Source of the DNA: Pseudomonas fluorescens
GTDB taxonomy: Bacteria; Pseudomonadota; Gammaproteobacteria; Pseudomonadales; Pseudomonadaceae
Direction: 5' to 3'
DNA: 64,000 nt
Assembly (NCBI RefSeq): GCF_001307275.1
Contig: NZ_CP012831.1
Span: 6,998,501 to 7,062,500 of the forward strand
The notes beneath the pieces are model-generated. The model saw nothing but the letters and a program-made list of their open reading frames with translations. It had not been told where the DNA came from and did not search any database. Below, piece by piece: positions 7,532-17,151 of this stretch. The position numbers and the translations under genes were made by a program. Each line of letters begins with the position of its first letter. Within the stretch, counting starts at the first letter, position 1.

Positions 7532-8457
7532 GCGCCGCCATCGAAGTGCGGGTCAGCGCAGCGAGAATGCTTACCCCAGTGGTGCGCGAATTCACCCTGC
7601 AGGCGTGCGCCGGGCCGCTGCCGGCTTTCTCTCCCGGCAGTCATGTGCAGGTCCACCTGCCACTGGCCGAAGGCAAGCTGCGCAATGCCTATTCACTCAC
7701 CAGCGAACCGGCGGACAGCCAGCATTACCGCATCGCTGTACGCCTGCAGGAGGCCTCCCGCGGCGGCTCGCACTACCTGCATCGGCAGGTCCAGGTCGGG
7801 GACAGGCTGCAGATTTCGCCGCCGGCCAATCTGTTCGCCCTGCACTCGACCGCCAGCCTGCACATCCTGATCGCCGGAGGCATCGGCATCACGCCGTTCA
7901 TGACCTACATCGCGGCCCTTGAACAACGCCAGGCTCACTTTGAATTGCACTACCTCTGTCGTCCTGGCCTGAGCGATGCCTATGTCGAGGCGTTGCAACA
8001 ACGGCTGGGATCACGTCTGCACACCTACGCCAGCCGCCCGGACCTGAGCCGGATCCTGCGCGATCGACCACTGGGCAGCCACGTTTACACCTGTGGTCCG
8101 CAACCGTTGCTCGATGCGGTTCGGCAACAGGCCAGGGCCCTTGGCTGGCCGCCGGGCCGGGTGCATTGGGAAGCCTTCAATGCCGCACAACCGGGCCAAC
8201 CCTTCGACCTGGAACTGCTGCGCAGCGGCCAGCGCTTACGCGTCGGCGCCGAACAAAGCCTGCTCGAAGCCCTGGAGTCCGCCGGACTGCAGATCCCCAA
8301 TCTGTGCCGTGGCGGCGTCTGTGGCCAATGCATCACCCGCCATGTGGCCGGCGACATCGAACACCGCGACAGTTTCCTGAGCCCCGCCGAGCAGGCTGAC
8401 TTTCTCATGCCTTGTGTCTCCCGCGGCTGCGGCCCTTGCGTTTCGCTGGATCTTTAG
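7528..8457 (+). CDS. PDR/VanB-family flavin and [2Fe-2S] reductase of the dimethylamine demethylase
   Basis: The 309-residue protein has the three-domain plan of phthalate-dioxygenase-type reductases. A flavin domain carries the motif RNAYSLTS (about residues 55-62). An NAD(P)H-binding domain carries GGIGITPFM (about 118-126) and TCGPQPLLDAV. A C-terminal plant-type [2Fe-2S] domain has cysteines spaced C-x4-C-x2-C (LCRGGVCGQC), with the fourth in MPCVSRGCG. It would move electrons from NAD(P)H through flavin and the iron-sulfur cluster to the heme subunit encoded next. Its ATG overlaps the dmmA stop as ATGA, so the stoichiometry is probably coupled. In other methylotrophs this is one of the dmm subunits; the subunit letter is left open because naming differs between organisms. 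Confidence 0.92.
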   Translation: MSAAIEVRVSAARMLTPVVREFTLQACAGPLPAFSPGSHVQVHLPLAEGKLRNAYSLTSEPADSQHYRIAVRLQEASRGGSHYLHRQVQVGDRLQISPPANLFALHSTASLHILIAGGIGITPFMTYIAALEQRQAHFELHYLCRPGLSDAYVEALQQRLGSRLHTYASRPDLSRILRDRPLGSHVYTCGPQPLLDAVRQQARALGWPPGRVHWEAFNAAQPGQPFDLELLRSGQRLRVGAEQSLLEALESAGLQIPNLCRGGVCGQCITRHVAGDIEHRDSFLSPAEQADFLMPCVSRGCGPCVSLDL

Positions 8458-8466
8458 GAGTCGACC

Positions 8467-9483
8467 ATGACCATTCAATCAAGCCCCCTGCAGAGTTACC
8501 GAGACGACTTCAGTTTTCGCAACAGCCCCACGGCCATCCGCCGTTTTCCCTTCCCCTTCACCGAGGACAGCTACCTGTACTCGGTGAACATCGAGCCGGC
8601 GATTTCGCGGGACCCAGGCTCGGTTTACCAACACGGGTTCGACATCGACGAACACTACCGTTCGGAAATGGCTGAACGCGCCCTGGTACTGGACAAGGAT
8701 CCGCGCCGTTACCTGGTGATGCCGCACATGCAAGTGGCAGCCTGGGATGCGTTGCAGATGCTCATGGAACATCTCGCCGCGGATTATCCGCAGTGGTTCT
8801 CGCTGGTGCGTGACGGTGATCGCTGGCATTGGCGCAACACGCTGCTGAACATCGATCAGCACTTTGTGTTCGGGGATGCCACCAGCCTGCCCTGCGAACC
8901 GTTGGAGTTCATTGGCCGACAGGTACAGGGGGACTTCGCCCTCCTCGATCAACGCGACGGCGATCTGTACATGGACGCCGGCCTGGTCACCAGCCCGGCC
9001 GACTGGTCCCTGGCCTTCGACGCCGGCATGAGTTTCAAGCAATGGCATTCACCGGTGCCCATGGCCCACCAGATGGGCATCTTCGACCGCGCGCTGAAGT
9101 ACCTGCTCAACCTGCAAACGGGGCAGCCGGTGCGGCGCCTGAACTGGACACTGACGATCAATCCGCGCCTGGACTCCTCCCCCGAGACTTTCCATGAATG
9201 GGGCGCCGACCGCGGCCGCATCAGCGCCGAAAACGTCGGGCAACAGGTTCACCTGCGGGTCGAGTTGCAAGTGATGGCCCGTCTGCCGCGCAGCAACGCG
9301 GTGATGTTCAGCATCCGCACCTACCTGATCAGCATGCAGGAACTGGTCACCCAGCCCGGCTGGGGCTGCCGCCTGCACCGTGTGCTGCGCGACCTGCCCG
9401 AGCCGATCGCCGACTACAAGGGCATGAGTCGTTATCGACAGACCCTGGTGGAGTGGCTGAGCCGCTTCGACCCGCAAGCCTGA
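8467..9483 (+). CDS. Heme-dependent oxidative N-demethylase (DUF3445), dimethylamine-oxidising subunit
   Basis: The 338-residue protein matches the DUF3445 family along its length (FPFPFTEDSYLYSVNIEPAI near the start; IDQHFVFGDA; MGIFDRALKYLLNLQ; LNWTLTINPRL). The family is the catalytic, heme-containing part of the oxidative dimethylamine demethylase described in Pseudomonas mendocina and of dmm-encoded enzymes in marine methylotrophs. Using O2 and electrons from the reductase, it cleaves dimethylamine to methylamine and a formaldehyde-level C1 unit. The gene lies 9 bp after the reductase stop with a GGAG ribosome-binding site, and a GcvT-like protein able to trap the C1 unit on folate is encoded next. 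The family call is strong; the substrate rests on family plus the surrounding tmm/tdm genes. Confidence 0.9.
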   Translation: MTIQSSPLQSYRDDFSFRNSPTAIRRFPFPFTEDSYLYSVNIEPAISRDPGSVYQHGFDIDEHYRSEMAERALVLDKDPRRYLVMPHMQVAAWDALQMLMEHLAADYPQWFSLVRDGDRWHWRNTLLNIDQHFVFGDATSLPCEPLEFIGRQVQGDFALLDQRDGDLYMDAGLVTSPADWSLAFDAGMSFKQWHSPVPMAHQMGIFDRALKYLLNLQTGQPVRRLNWTLTINPRLDSSPETFHEWGADRGRISAENVGQQVHLRVELQVMARLPRSNAVMFSIRTYLISMQELVTQPGWGCRLHRVLRDLPEPIADYKGMSRYRQTLVEWLSRFDPQA

Positions 9484-9517
9484 CCCCTCACCTACTTTTC
9501 CCGACAAGGATCTTCAC

Positions 9518-10648
9518 ATGACGCATTCATGGCGTATTTCCGCGCTGGCCGAACGGCACCGCGCACTCGGCTCGAACCTGGAAGACTGGAACGGCATGGG
9601 CACTGCCTGGACCTACGACAGCGATCTGGCCGATCACCATCAGGCAATCCGCACCCGGGCCGGGCTGATGGACGTGTCCGGGCTGAAAAAAGTCCACTAC
9701 GTCGGCCCCCACGCCGAGAGCCTGCTGCAGTGGGCCACCACCCGCGACATCGCCAAGCTCTACCCCGGCAAGTCGGTGTATGCCTCGATGCTCGACGAGG
9801 ACGGAAAATTCGTCGATGACTGCATCGTCTATCGCACCGGCCCCAACGCTTTCATGGTGGTCCACGGTGCCGGCAGTGGCCACGAAATGCTGGTGCGTTC
9901 ATCTCAGGGTCGCCAGGTGGCGGTGCTGTTCGATGACGACTTGCACGATCTGTCACTGCAAGGGCCGCTGGCGGTGGATTTTCTCGCCGAGCACGTCCCC
10001 GGAATCCGTCAGCTGCCCTATTTCCATCACCTGCAAACCCGCCTGTTCGATCGCCCGGTGATGATTTCTCGCACCGGTTACACCGGCGAGCGCGGCTACG
10101 AGATCTTCTGCAAGGCCGCCGATGCCCCGGCGCTGTGGGACACGATCCTCGAACAAGGCGCCGGCCTGGGCATCATCCCTTGCGCCTTTACCGCCCTGGA
10201 CTGGTTGCGGGTGGAAAGCTCGCTGATGTTTTTCCCCTACGACAACTCGCAGATGTACCCCTTCGCCGATCAGAAGGCTGGCGACACCCTGTGGGAAATG
10301 GGCCTGGATTTCACCGTGTCCCCGGACAAGCGCGAATTCCGTGGCGCCGAAGAGCACTTCCGGTTGCGCGGCCAGGAGCGCTTCAAGATCACCGGCGTGT
10401 TGCTCGAAGGCGTCCGCGCTGCGGAGGCCGGGGACACCTTGTGGCAAGGCAACCAGCAAGTCGGGGTGATCACCTGCGGCATGTATTCGCGCCTGAGCAA
10501 GCGCTCCATGGCCATCGCCCGGATGAGCGTCGCCTGCTCGAGTCCAGGCGTTGCCCTGCAGGTGCGCGGCAGCCAGGAAAGCGCCGCCGTGACCCACGCC
10601 CTGCCCTTCGACGACCCGGAAAAAACCAAGCGCACGGCCAAGGGCTGA
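9518..10648 (+). CDS. Aminomethyltransferase-like (GcvT-fold) folate protein of the dimethylamine pathway
   Basis: The 376-residue product is a stand-alone GcvT-fold protein. Recognisable elements are AGLMDVSGLKKVHYVGP-DAE-like sequence near residue 50, the SLQGP motif, the folate-site signature ISRTGYTGERGYEIF (about residues 182-196), and the C-terminal barrel that begins after FRGAEEHF. GcvT-type proteins bind tetrahydrofolate and accept one-carbon units as 5,10-methylene-THF. Right after the dimethylamine demethylase genes it probably captures the formaldehyde released, matching the folate-dependent member of dmm clusters in marine bacteria. It is one of three GcvT domains in the window, the others being the C-terminal halves of tdm and mgdC. 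It is not the glycine-cleavage T protein: no gcvH or gcvP is nearby. Confidence 0.85.
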   Translation: MTHSWRISALAERHRALGSNLEDWNGMGTAWTYDSDLADHHQAIRTRAGLMDVSGLKKVHYVGPHAESLLQWATTRDIAKLYPGKSVYASMLDEDGKFVDDCIVYRTGPNAFMVVHGAGSGHEMLVRSSQGRQVAVLFDDDLHDLSLQGPLAVDFLAEHVPGIRQLPYFHHLQTRLFDRPVMISRTGYTGERGYEIFCKAADAPALWDTILEQGAGLGIIPCAFTALDWLRVESSLMFFPYDNSQMYPFADQKAGDTLWEMGLDFTVSPDKREFRGAEEHFRLRGQERFKITGVLLEGVRAAEAGDTLWQGNQQVGVITCGMYSRLSKRSMAIARMSVACSSPGVALQVRGSQESAAVTHALPFDDPEKTKRTAKG

Positions 10649-10678
10649 GCCTCCAACACTTTATCCAAGGGACCTTCG

Positions 10679-11545
10679 ATGGACACTTCCAGCGAACATT
10701 ACATTCTCAAGATCAACTGCCCGGCAGCGTCCGGCATCGTTGCCGCGATCACCACCTGCCTGGCCGGACAGCAATGCTACATCAGCGAGCTGGCGCAATT
10801 CGACGACGAGTTCACCGGGCAGTTTTTCATGCGCGCGGTGTTTCGTTTCAACACCGGCGTAACCGGCGATGTCGACGCTCTACGCAAAGGTCTGGGCAAC
10901 CTGGCCGGCGGCTTCGACATGCAGTGGCAGCTGTTCTGCAGCAGTCAACCGACCCGGGTGCTGCTGATGGTCAGCAAGTTCGACCACTGCCTGACTGACC
11001 TGCTGTACCGCCACCGCAAAGGCGAGATGGACATGCACATCACCGCAGTGGTCTCCAACCACCTGGACCTGCGAGCCATGGCCGAACGCGAAGGCATTCG
11101 CTTCATCTACCTGCCGATCACCAAGGACAGCAAGGCCAGCCAGGAAGCCGAGTTGATGCGCATCGTCGAGGACACTCAGACCGATCTGGTGGTGCTCGCC
11201 CGCTACATGCAGATTCTGTCCGACGGCCTGTGTCAGCAGCTGTCCGGCCGGGCCATCAACATCCATCACTCGTTCCTGCCCGGTTTCAAGGGCGCCAAGC
11301 CCTATCACCAGGCCTACGACCGTGGCGTGAAGTTGATCGGCGCCACCGCCCACTACGTCACCAGCGACCTCGACGAGGGCCCCATCATCGAGCAGGAAAT
11401 CCAGCGCGTCGACCACACCCACCTGCCTGATTCGCTGGTTGCCATCGGCCGCGACACCGAAACCGTCGCCCTTTCCAAAGCCCTGAAATACCACCTGGAA
11501 CACCGGGTATTCATCAACCAGGACAAGACGGTGATTTTTCGCTGA
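10679..11545 (+). CDS. purU: Formyltetrahydrofolate deformylase (copy 1)
   Basis: The 288-residue PurU hydrolyses 10-formyl-THF to formate and THF. An N-terminal ACT domain (about residues 8-80; KINCPAASGIVAAIT) regulates the enzyme in known PurUs. The C-terminal formyltransferase-fold domain holds the catalytic segment INIHHSFLPGFKGAKPYHQAY and the aspartate in HYVTSDLDEGPI. It lies between the dmm genes and tmm in the same operon, with folD (17152) at the end of the operon. It provides the final step that turns demethylation-derived C1 units into formate and regenerates THF. A second, closely similar copy lies at 25425-26291 with the methylamine genes. No formate dehydrogenase is in the window. 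Confidence 0.95.
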   Translation: MDTSSEHYILKINCPAASGIVAAITTCLAGQQCYISELAQFDDEFTGQFFMRAVFRFNTGVTGDVDALRKGLGNLAGGFDMQWQLFCSSQPTRVLLMVSKFDHCLTDLLYRHRKGEMDMHITAVVSNHLDLRAMAEREGIRFIYLPITKDSKASQEAELMRIVEDTQTDLVVLARYMQILSDGLCQQLSGRAINIHHSFLPGFKGAKPYHQAYDRGVKLIGATAHYVTSDLDEGPIIEQEIQRVDHTHLPDSLVAIGRDTETVALSKALKYHLEHRVFINQDKTVIFR

Positions 11546-11584
11546 GCGAGCCTTTTTTCCGAATCACAGCCACGAGAAACGACC

Positions 11585-12952
11585 ATGACCACACGTGTAG
11601 CAATCATCGGCGCCGGCCCTTGCGGCATGGCTCAACTGCGGGCATTTCAATCGGCCAGGGACCAGGGAACGCCCATCCCGGAACTGGTCTGCTATGAAAA
11701 ACAGCAAGACTGGGGCGGCATGTGGAATTACACCTGGCGCACCGGTCTGGATGAAAACGGCGAACCGGTGCACGGCAGCATGTACCGCTATCTGTGGTCG
11801 AACGGCCCGAAGGAATGCCTGGAGTTCGCCGACTACACCTTCGAAGAACATTTTGGCCGTCCCATCGGCTCCTACCCGCCTCGGGAGGTGCTCTGGGACT
11901 ACATCAAGGGCCGCGTAGAAAAAGCCGGGGTTCGCGACTACATCCGTTTTAACAACGTGGTGCGCCAGGTCACCTTTGACGAAGAGACTCGCCGCTTCAC
12001 GGTGGTCGCCCACGACCACGGCAGCGATACCCAGACCTCGGAAGAGTTCGACTATGTGATCAACGCCTGCGGACACTTTTCGACGCCGATGATGCCGTAC
12101 TTCCCCGGATTCGAGCAGTTCGGCGGGCGCATCCTGCACGCCCACGATTTCCGCGATGCGCTGGAGTTCAAGGGCAAGGATCTGCTGATCGTCGGCAGCA
12201 GCTATTCTGCCGAAGACATCGGCTCCCAGTGCTACAAATATGGCGCCCGCAGCATCACCAGTTGCTACCGCACCGCCCCCATGGGCTATGACTGGCCGGC
12301 CAACTGGGAAGAAAAACCGCTGTTACAGCGCCTGGAAAAAAACCGCGCGTACTTTATCGACGGCACCCACAAGCACATCGATGCGGTGATCCTGTGCACC
12401 GGCTACAAACATCACTTCCCCTTCCTGCCGGACGAACTGCGCCTCAAGACCGACAACCGGCTATGGCCGATGAACCTGTACAAGGGCATTTTCTGGGAGC
12501 CCAACCCGCAGCTGATCTACCTCGGCATGCAGGACCAGTGGTACTCGTTCAACATGTTCGACGCCCAGGCCTGGTACGCCCGCGACGTGATCCTGCAACG
12601 CATCGCCCTACCCGACCAGGCACAAAGGGCCGCCGATAGTCAGCAATGGCATGCCCGTGAACAGCAGCTTGAAACCAACCAGCAGATGTTCGAATACCAG
12701 GGCGCCTATATCCAGCAACTGGTGGACGCCACCGATTACCCGAACTTCGATATCGCCGCGGTCAACGACACCTTCCTGCACTGGAAGCACGACAAGGCCC
12801 ACGACATCATGGGTTACCGCGACAAGTCCTACCGATCGCTGATGACTGGCACCCAGTCGCCCCCCCATCACACGCCTTGGCTGCATGCCCTTGACGACTC
12901 CATGGCGGCGTACCTCGCGGAACCGCCGATGTCCGTCAAGTCGATCGGTTGA
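11585..12952 (+). CDS. tmm: Trimethylamine monooxygenase
   Basis: The 455-residue flavin-containing monooxygenase oxidises trimethylamine to trimethylamine N-oxide with NADPH and O2. The FAD motif is at the N terminus (IIGAGPCGMAQL, residues 7-18), followed by CYEKQQDWGGMWNYTWRTG, a bacterial Tmm hallmark. The FMO signature region reads GGRILHAHDFRDA, the NADPH motif is VGSSYSAEDIGSQ, and LCTGYKHHFPFLPDELRLKT completes the Tmm-specific core. From memory, the sequence tracks Methylophaga, Roseobacter and Methylocella Tmm nearly end to end, so the substrate is well supported. It is followed 15 bp later by tdm, which consumes the N-oxide. It can plausibly also oxidise other small tertiary amines or sulfides, as known bacterial FMOs do. 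Confidence 0.96.
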   Translation: MTTRVAIIGAGPCGMAQLRAFQSARDQGTPIPELVCYEKQQDWGGMWNYTWRTGLDENGEPVHGSMYRYLWSNGPKECLEFADYTFEEHFGRPIGSYPPREVLWDYIKGRVEKAGVRDYIRFNNVVRQVTFDEETRRFTVVAHDHGSDTQTSEEFDYVINACGHFSTPMMPYFPGFEQFGGRILHAHDFRDALEFKGKDLLIVGSSYSAEDIGSQCYKYGARSITSCYRTAPMGYDWPANWEEKPLLQRLEKNRAYFIDGTHKHIDAVILCTGYKHHFPFLPDELRLKTDNRLWPMNLYKGIFWEPNPQLIYLGMQDQWYSFNMFDAQAWYARDVILQRIALPDQAQRAADSQQWHAREQQLETNQQMFEYQGAYIQQLVDATDYPNFDIAAVNDTFLHWKHDKAHDIMGYRDKSYRSLMTGTQSPPHHTPWLHALDDSMAAYLAEPPMSVKSIG

Positions 12953-12967
12953 CCCGGGAGCCTCACC

Positions 12968-15310
12968 ATGAACGCACCTCGTGTTTCCAGCCCGCGGGAG
13001 CCCGGACTCTTTGCCCGGGCCCCGGCCCTGGAGCGCTATCGGGTGGCCGCTGGCGGCCTGACCCTTGTTGCGCTACAGCCCGGCGACAGCCTGCAAGTGA
13101 TCGATCTCGAAGGCCGGCAACCTTGCGAATTGCTGGCCGTGGACAGGCTCGGTCGCAGCGCCTTGGCAGCCTGGGCACTGAGCGGCTCGACGGCCTGCAG
13201 ATTTATCGGCGCACGGCTCAACGAACCGACCTTGCAGGCTCGGCGCATCTGCCAGGCGTTGAGCCAACGCGGGATTGACCCGCAACATCTGCCCAGCGCC
13301 GCGTCACTCTGGGACGAGGACAGCCCCGCCGACTTCAGCCGCCACTTCGTCGCCAGCGATGAGCTACTGGTGATCATCGCGGCGCCCGCCGGCCCGACCG
13401 CCGTTGACCGGCAATACCGGCCTAGCGAACTCAGGTCATGGGTGACACGGGCCAATCCCTCGCCCCTGCTACTCCCTGCGTTGCCAGAACCGTTGGGCGA
13501 ATTAATTGACGAGTTCACCATTGGCGCCGGCACCGCCCACAGTTACACCGTCGGCAAAGGGCAGTACGTGCAGGTGCTGGACGTCGCCGGCCGCCAGTGC
13601 TCGGACTTCGTCGCTCTGGACCGGAGGGCACTGGATCGCGGCCAGGAACTGGACCTGGACCAGACCGTGACCCGCACCCTGAACGGCAGCGCCTACCCGG
13701 CACCGGGGCTGTTCTCGAAGTTTTTCGACCGGCAGATGCAACCGATGCTGGAGGTGGTGCGTGACACCGTTGGCCGCCACGATTCCTTCGCCCTGGCCTG
13801 CGCCGCGCGCTATTACGAGAGCCATGGCTACTTCGGGCACGACAACTGCAGCGACAACCTCAACCGAGTGCTCGCGCCCCATGGGATCAAGGCCCGCAAT
13901 GGCTGGCCGGCGATCAATTTCTTCTTCAATACCGGGATCGACGCCCACCAGCAGATGACGTTGGACGAGCCCTGGTCGCGTCCCGGCGATTACGTACTGC
14001 TGCGGGCCATGACCGATCTGCTGTGTGGCAGCACCTCGTGCCCGGATGACATCGACCCGGCCAACGGCTGGAACCCGACCGATATCCATGTCCGCATCTA
14101 CAGCGAAAAGGAGCGTTTTTCCATCGCCATGAGCACTCGAACCACGGCCGATGCCGACCCGATCCTTACCCGTGAGTCAGCGTTCCACTCACGTACCAGC
14201 GCCTTGACCGGCAGCTTCATCGACTACCGCAATTGGTGGCTGCCGCTGCGCTACGACGGCTATGGCGCCATCGAGGAATACCTCGGTTGCCGCGAACGTG
14301 TCGCGGTGATGGACCTGACCGCCCTGCGTAAATTCGAAATCATCGGCCCCGACGCCGAAGCCCTGCTGCAGTACTGCCTGACCCGGGATGTGCGGCGCCT
14401 GGCGGTCGGTCAAGTGGTGTACTCGGCGATGTGCCACGAACACGGCGGCATGCTCGACGACGGCACCCTGCTGCGCCTGGGCCCGGACAATTTCCGCTGG
14501 ATCTGCGGCGAGGATTACGCCGGGGTCTGGCTACGCGAGCAGGCGCAAAAGCTCGGCATGAAGGTCTGGGTCAAATCCGCCAGCGAGCAGATTCACAACC
14601 TGGCCGTCCAGGGCCCGATGAGTCGTGAGCTGCTCAAACAGATGGTCTGGACCCCACCGACCCAACCGAGCCTGGAGACCCTGGGCTGGTTCCGTTTCCT
14701 GGTGGGCCGCCTGGACGGTTACGACGGCTGCCCGCTGATGATCTCGCGCACCGGCTACACCGGCGAGTTGGGCTACGAAGTCTGGTGCCAGCCCGAGGAT
14801 GCCGAGCAGGTCTGGGACCGGATCTGGCAACTGGGCCAACCCTTGGGCCTGGTGCCGCTGGGCCTGGAAGCGTTGGACATGCTGCGCATCGAAGCCGGGC
14901 TGATTTTCGCCGGCTACGAGTTCAACGACCAGACCGATCCGTTCGAGGCCGGTATCGGCTTTTCCGTGCCGCTGAAAAGCAAAACCGACGATTTCATCGG
15001 CCGGGATGCGCTGTTGCGGCGCAGCGCCCATCCCGCTCACAAACTGGTGGGCCTGCAACTGAGCGGCAATGAAGGCGCCCACCACGGCGACCCGGTGTAC
15101 CGCGGCCGAGCCCAGGTCGGGGTCATCACCAGTGCCTGCCGCTCGCCGCTGCTGGCCAGCAATATCGCGCTGTGCCGGGTCGACGTGGCCTGCGCCGACG
15201 TCGGCACGACGCTTGAGATCGGCAAAGTCGATGGCCTTCAGAAGCGCATCAGCGCCACGGTCACCGCAGCGATTTTCTACGACCCGGACAAGAGCCGGGT
15301 ACGCAGTTGA
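12968..15310 (+). CDS. tdm: Trimethylamine N-oxide demethylase (aldolase), DUF1989-GcvT fusion
   Basis: The 780-residue protein joins a DUF1989 zinc domain (about residues 180-390) to a folate-binding GcvT domain (about 415-780; ISRTGYTGELGYEVW). This is the architecture of Tdm, which splits trimethylamine N-oxide into dimethylamine and formaldehyde and passes the C1 unit toward THF. Cysteines 278, 294 and 358 show the same spacing (16 and 64 residues) as the three zinc-ligand cysteines I recall for Methylocella Tdm; this is from memory. The first 165 residues look like a degenerate second DUF1989 copy: LQPGDSLQVIDLEGRQPCE echoes VGKGQYVQVLDVAGRQCSD. It directly follows tmm in the operon. Confidence is high because domain order, length and context all agree. 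Confidence 0.95.
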   Translation: MNAPRVSSPREPGLFARAPALERYRVAAGGLTLVALQPGDSLQVIDLEGRQPCELLAVDRLGRSALAAWALSGSTACRFIGARLNEPTLQARRICQALSQRGIDPQHLPSAASLWDEDSPADFSRHFVASDELLVIIAAPAGPTAVDRQYRPSELRSWVTRANPSPLLLPALPEPLGELIDEFTIGAGTAHSYTVGKGQYVQVLDVAGRQCSDFVALDRRALDRGQELDLDQTVTRTLNGSAYPAPGLFSKFFDRQMQPMLEVVRDTVGRHDSFALACAARYYESHGYFGHDNCSDNLNRVLAPHGIKARNGWPAINFFFNTGIDAHQQMTLDEPWSRPGDYVLLRAMTDLLCGSTSCPDDIDPANGWNPTDIHVRIYSEKERFSIAMSTRTTADADPILTRESAFHSRTSALTGSFIDYRNWWLPLRYDGYGAIEEYLGCRERVAVMDLTALRKFEIIGPDAEALLQYCLTRDVRRLAVGQVVYSAMCHEHGGMLDDGTLLRLGPDNFRWICGEDYAGVWLREQAQKLGMKVWVKSASEQIHNLAVQGPMSRELLKQMVWTPPTQPSLETLGWFRFLVGRLDGYDGCPLMISRTGYTGELGYEVWCQPEDAEQVWDRIWQLGQPLGLVPLGLEALDMLRIEAGLIFAGYEFNDQTDPFEAGIGFSVPLKSKTDDFIGRDALLRRSAHPAHKLVGLQLSGNEGAHHGDPVYRGRAQVGVITSACRSPLLASNIALCRVDVACADVGTTLEIGKVDGLQKRISATVTAAIFYDPDKSRVRS

Positions 15311-15385
15311 TCGATCACACGAGCCTGTGCGTCACCCGACTTTGACTGCCCCACTACCACTCTACTCAGACATGGGAATACGAAG

Positions 15386-17065
15386 ATGGAAGCGACTACG
15401 TTCGAGGCCGTACCGCAGGCCGCCAGCTCAGTGGGCAGCTTGCACCGCAAGATCGATTGGCGCGGGGCGTTCTGGGTCGCCAGTGGCGTGCCCGCGCTGG
15501 TGCTGTTCTCTATCGGAGCGATTGCCGCCACCGTAGGCAAACCGGCCTGGATCGTCTGGATCGTATCGATCCTGTTCGGGTTCATCCAAGCCTTCACCTA
15601 TGCCGAAATCGCCGGGCTGTTCCCACACAAATCCGGTGGCGCCTCGGTCTATGGCGCGGTCGCCTGGGTGCGCTACAGCAAGCTGATCGCACCGGTCTCG
15701 GTGTGGTGCAACTGGCTGGCCTGGTCGCCGGTGCTGTCGATCGGTTCAGGGCTGGCAGCCGGTTACATCCTCACCGCGCTGTTTCCCGCTGATGCGCTGA
15801 TCAACACCTGGCAACTGACCCTGCTTGACCTGGGCTGGATCAAGAGTGGCCTGTCGCTGCGGATCAACGCGACGTTCGCCATCGGCCTGTTGATTTTACT
15901 GACGGTGTTCGCCGTGCAGCATGGCGGTATCTTGCGCTCGGCACGCCTGACCCTGGTGCTTGGCGTGACCTCGCTGATTCCTCTGTTGCTGGTGGGTGTG
16001 GTGCCGTTGTTCACCGGGGATTCGGCCCAAGCCAACTTCCTGCCCCTGTACCCGCTGGCCCATGACGCGGCCGGGCAAGTGATCGACGGGCCTTGGGACA
16101 TGTCCGGTTGGTCGTTGATGGCCGGCGGTCTGTTCATGGCCGCATGGTCCACTTACGGTTTCGAAACCGCAGTGTGCTATACCCGGGAATTCAAGGACCC
16201 CAAGCGTGACACCTTCAAGGCCATTTTTTACGCCGGCCTGCTGTGCATTCTGGTGTTCACCCTGGTGCCCCTGGCGTTTCAAGGCAGTCTGGGACTCGGG
16301 CAACTGGTGACCCCGGCGGTGCTCGATGCCAGCGGCGCGGTGGTTACACCGGCGGTCTACAGCGGACTGTTGTCGCCGGCGATCTACAGCGGCATGGGCG
16401 TCGGCCAGGTCATGGCGGACAGCATCGGCGGCGGCAAGCTGGTGGCCAACATCGTACTGATCATGCTGGTCCTGGCCACGCTGCTGGCGATCATGACCTC
16501 GATGTCCGGGTCCTCGCGCACCCTGTATCAGGCGTCGGTGGATGGCTGGCTGCCGAAGTACCTGGGCCGTACCAATGAACATGGCGCGCCCACCGCCGCG
16601 ATGTGGACCGATCTGTCGTTCAACCTGCTGCTGTTGTTGATGTCCGACTATGTCTTCGTGCTCGCCGCGTCCAACGTCAGCTACATCATCTTCAACTTCC
16701 TCAACCTCAATGCCGGCTGGATCCATCGCCTGGACCGTCCCGACTGGATCCGCCCGTACAAGGCCCCTACCGTGCTGTTGGTCGCGGGCGGCGTACTGAG
16801 CTTCGTCAACCTGGCATGCATGGGACTGGGCGCCGATATCTGGGGCGCGGGAACCCTGATGACCGGCCTGCTGCTGGCGCTGTTGATCCTGCCGGTGTTC
16901 TGCTACCGCCACTATGTGCAGGACAAGGGACGCTTCCCCGAGACGATGCTCAGCGACCTGTACATTCAGACCGATGCCGGTCAAAAACGCGCCGGCTGGT
17001 TGCCTTATGCCACGCTGATCGCGGGTGTACTGGTGGTGTACGGCTGCCATCAACTGGTAGCCTGA
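15386..17065 (+). CDS. APC-family amine/amino-acid permease
   Basis: The 559-residue integral membrane protein has about twelve hydrophobic segments, starting near residue 30 (GAFWVASGVPALVLFSIGAI). It also has the APC signature region with AEIAGLFPHKSGGASVYGAV and a SMSGSSRTLYQASVDGWLP loop typical of amino-acid/polyamine permeases. It sits between tdm and folD in the same operon (75 and 86 bp gaps), so methylated amines such as trimethylamine, its N-oxide or dimethylamine are plausible substrates. Similar permeases occur in dmm/tmm clusters of marine methylotrophs. No tmoXVW-type ABC transporter for trimethylamine N-oxide is in the window, making this the only obvious uptake route encoded here. 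The exact substrate is unproven. Confidence 0.85.
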   Translation: MEATTFEAVPQAASSVGSLHRKIDWRGAFWVASGVPALVLFSIGAIAATVGKPAWIVWIVSILFGFIQAFTYAEIAGLFPHKSGGASVYGAVAWVRYSKLIAPVSVWCNWLAWSPVLSIGSGLAAGYILTALFPADALINTWQLTLLDLGWIKSGLSLRINATFAIGLLILLTVFAVQHGGILRSARLTLVLGVTSLIPLLLVGVVPLFTGDSAQANFLPLYPLAHDAAGQVIDGPWDMSGWSLMAGGLFMAAWSTYGFETAVCYTREFKDPKRDTFKAIFYAGLLCILVFTLVPLAFQGSLGLGQLVTPAVLDASGAVVTPAVYSGLLSPAIYSGMGVGQVMADSIGGGKLVANIVLIMLVLATLLAIMTSMSGSSRTLYQASVDGWLPKYLGRTNEHGAPTAAMWTDLSFNLLLLLMSDYVFVLAASNVSYIIFNFLNLNAGWIHRLDRPDWIRPYKAPTVLLVAGGVLSFVNLACMGLGADIWGAGTLMTGLLLALLILPVFCYRHYVQDKGRFPETMLSDLYIQTDAGQKRAGWLPYATLIAGVLVVYGCHQLVA

Positions 17066-17151
17066 GCGCCCTTGCCAGCAGGTCTCTGATGGATCATCGG
17101 GGCGCAACGACGCCTCGATGATCACTTCGCGCCCCTATCAATCAAACGACG

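Noticed and set aside
9518..10648. Glycine cleavage T protein
   Set aside because: No gcvH, gcvP or lpd nearby; it is embedded in the dimethylamine demethylase operon.
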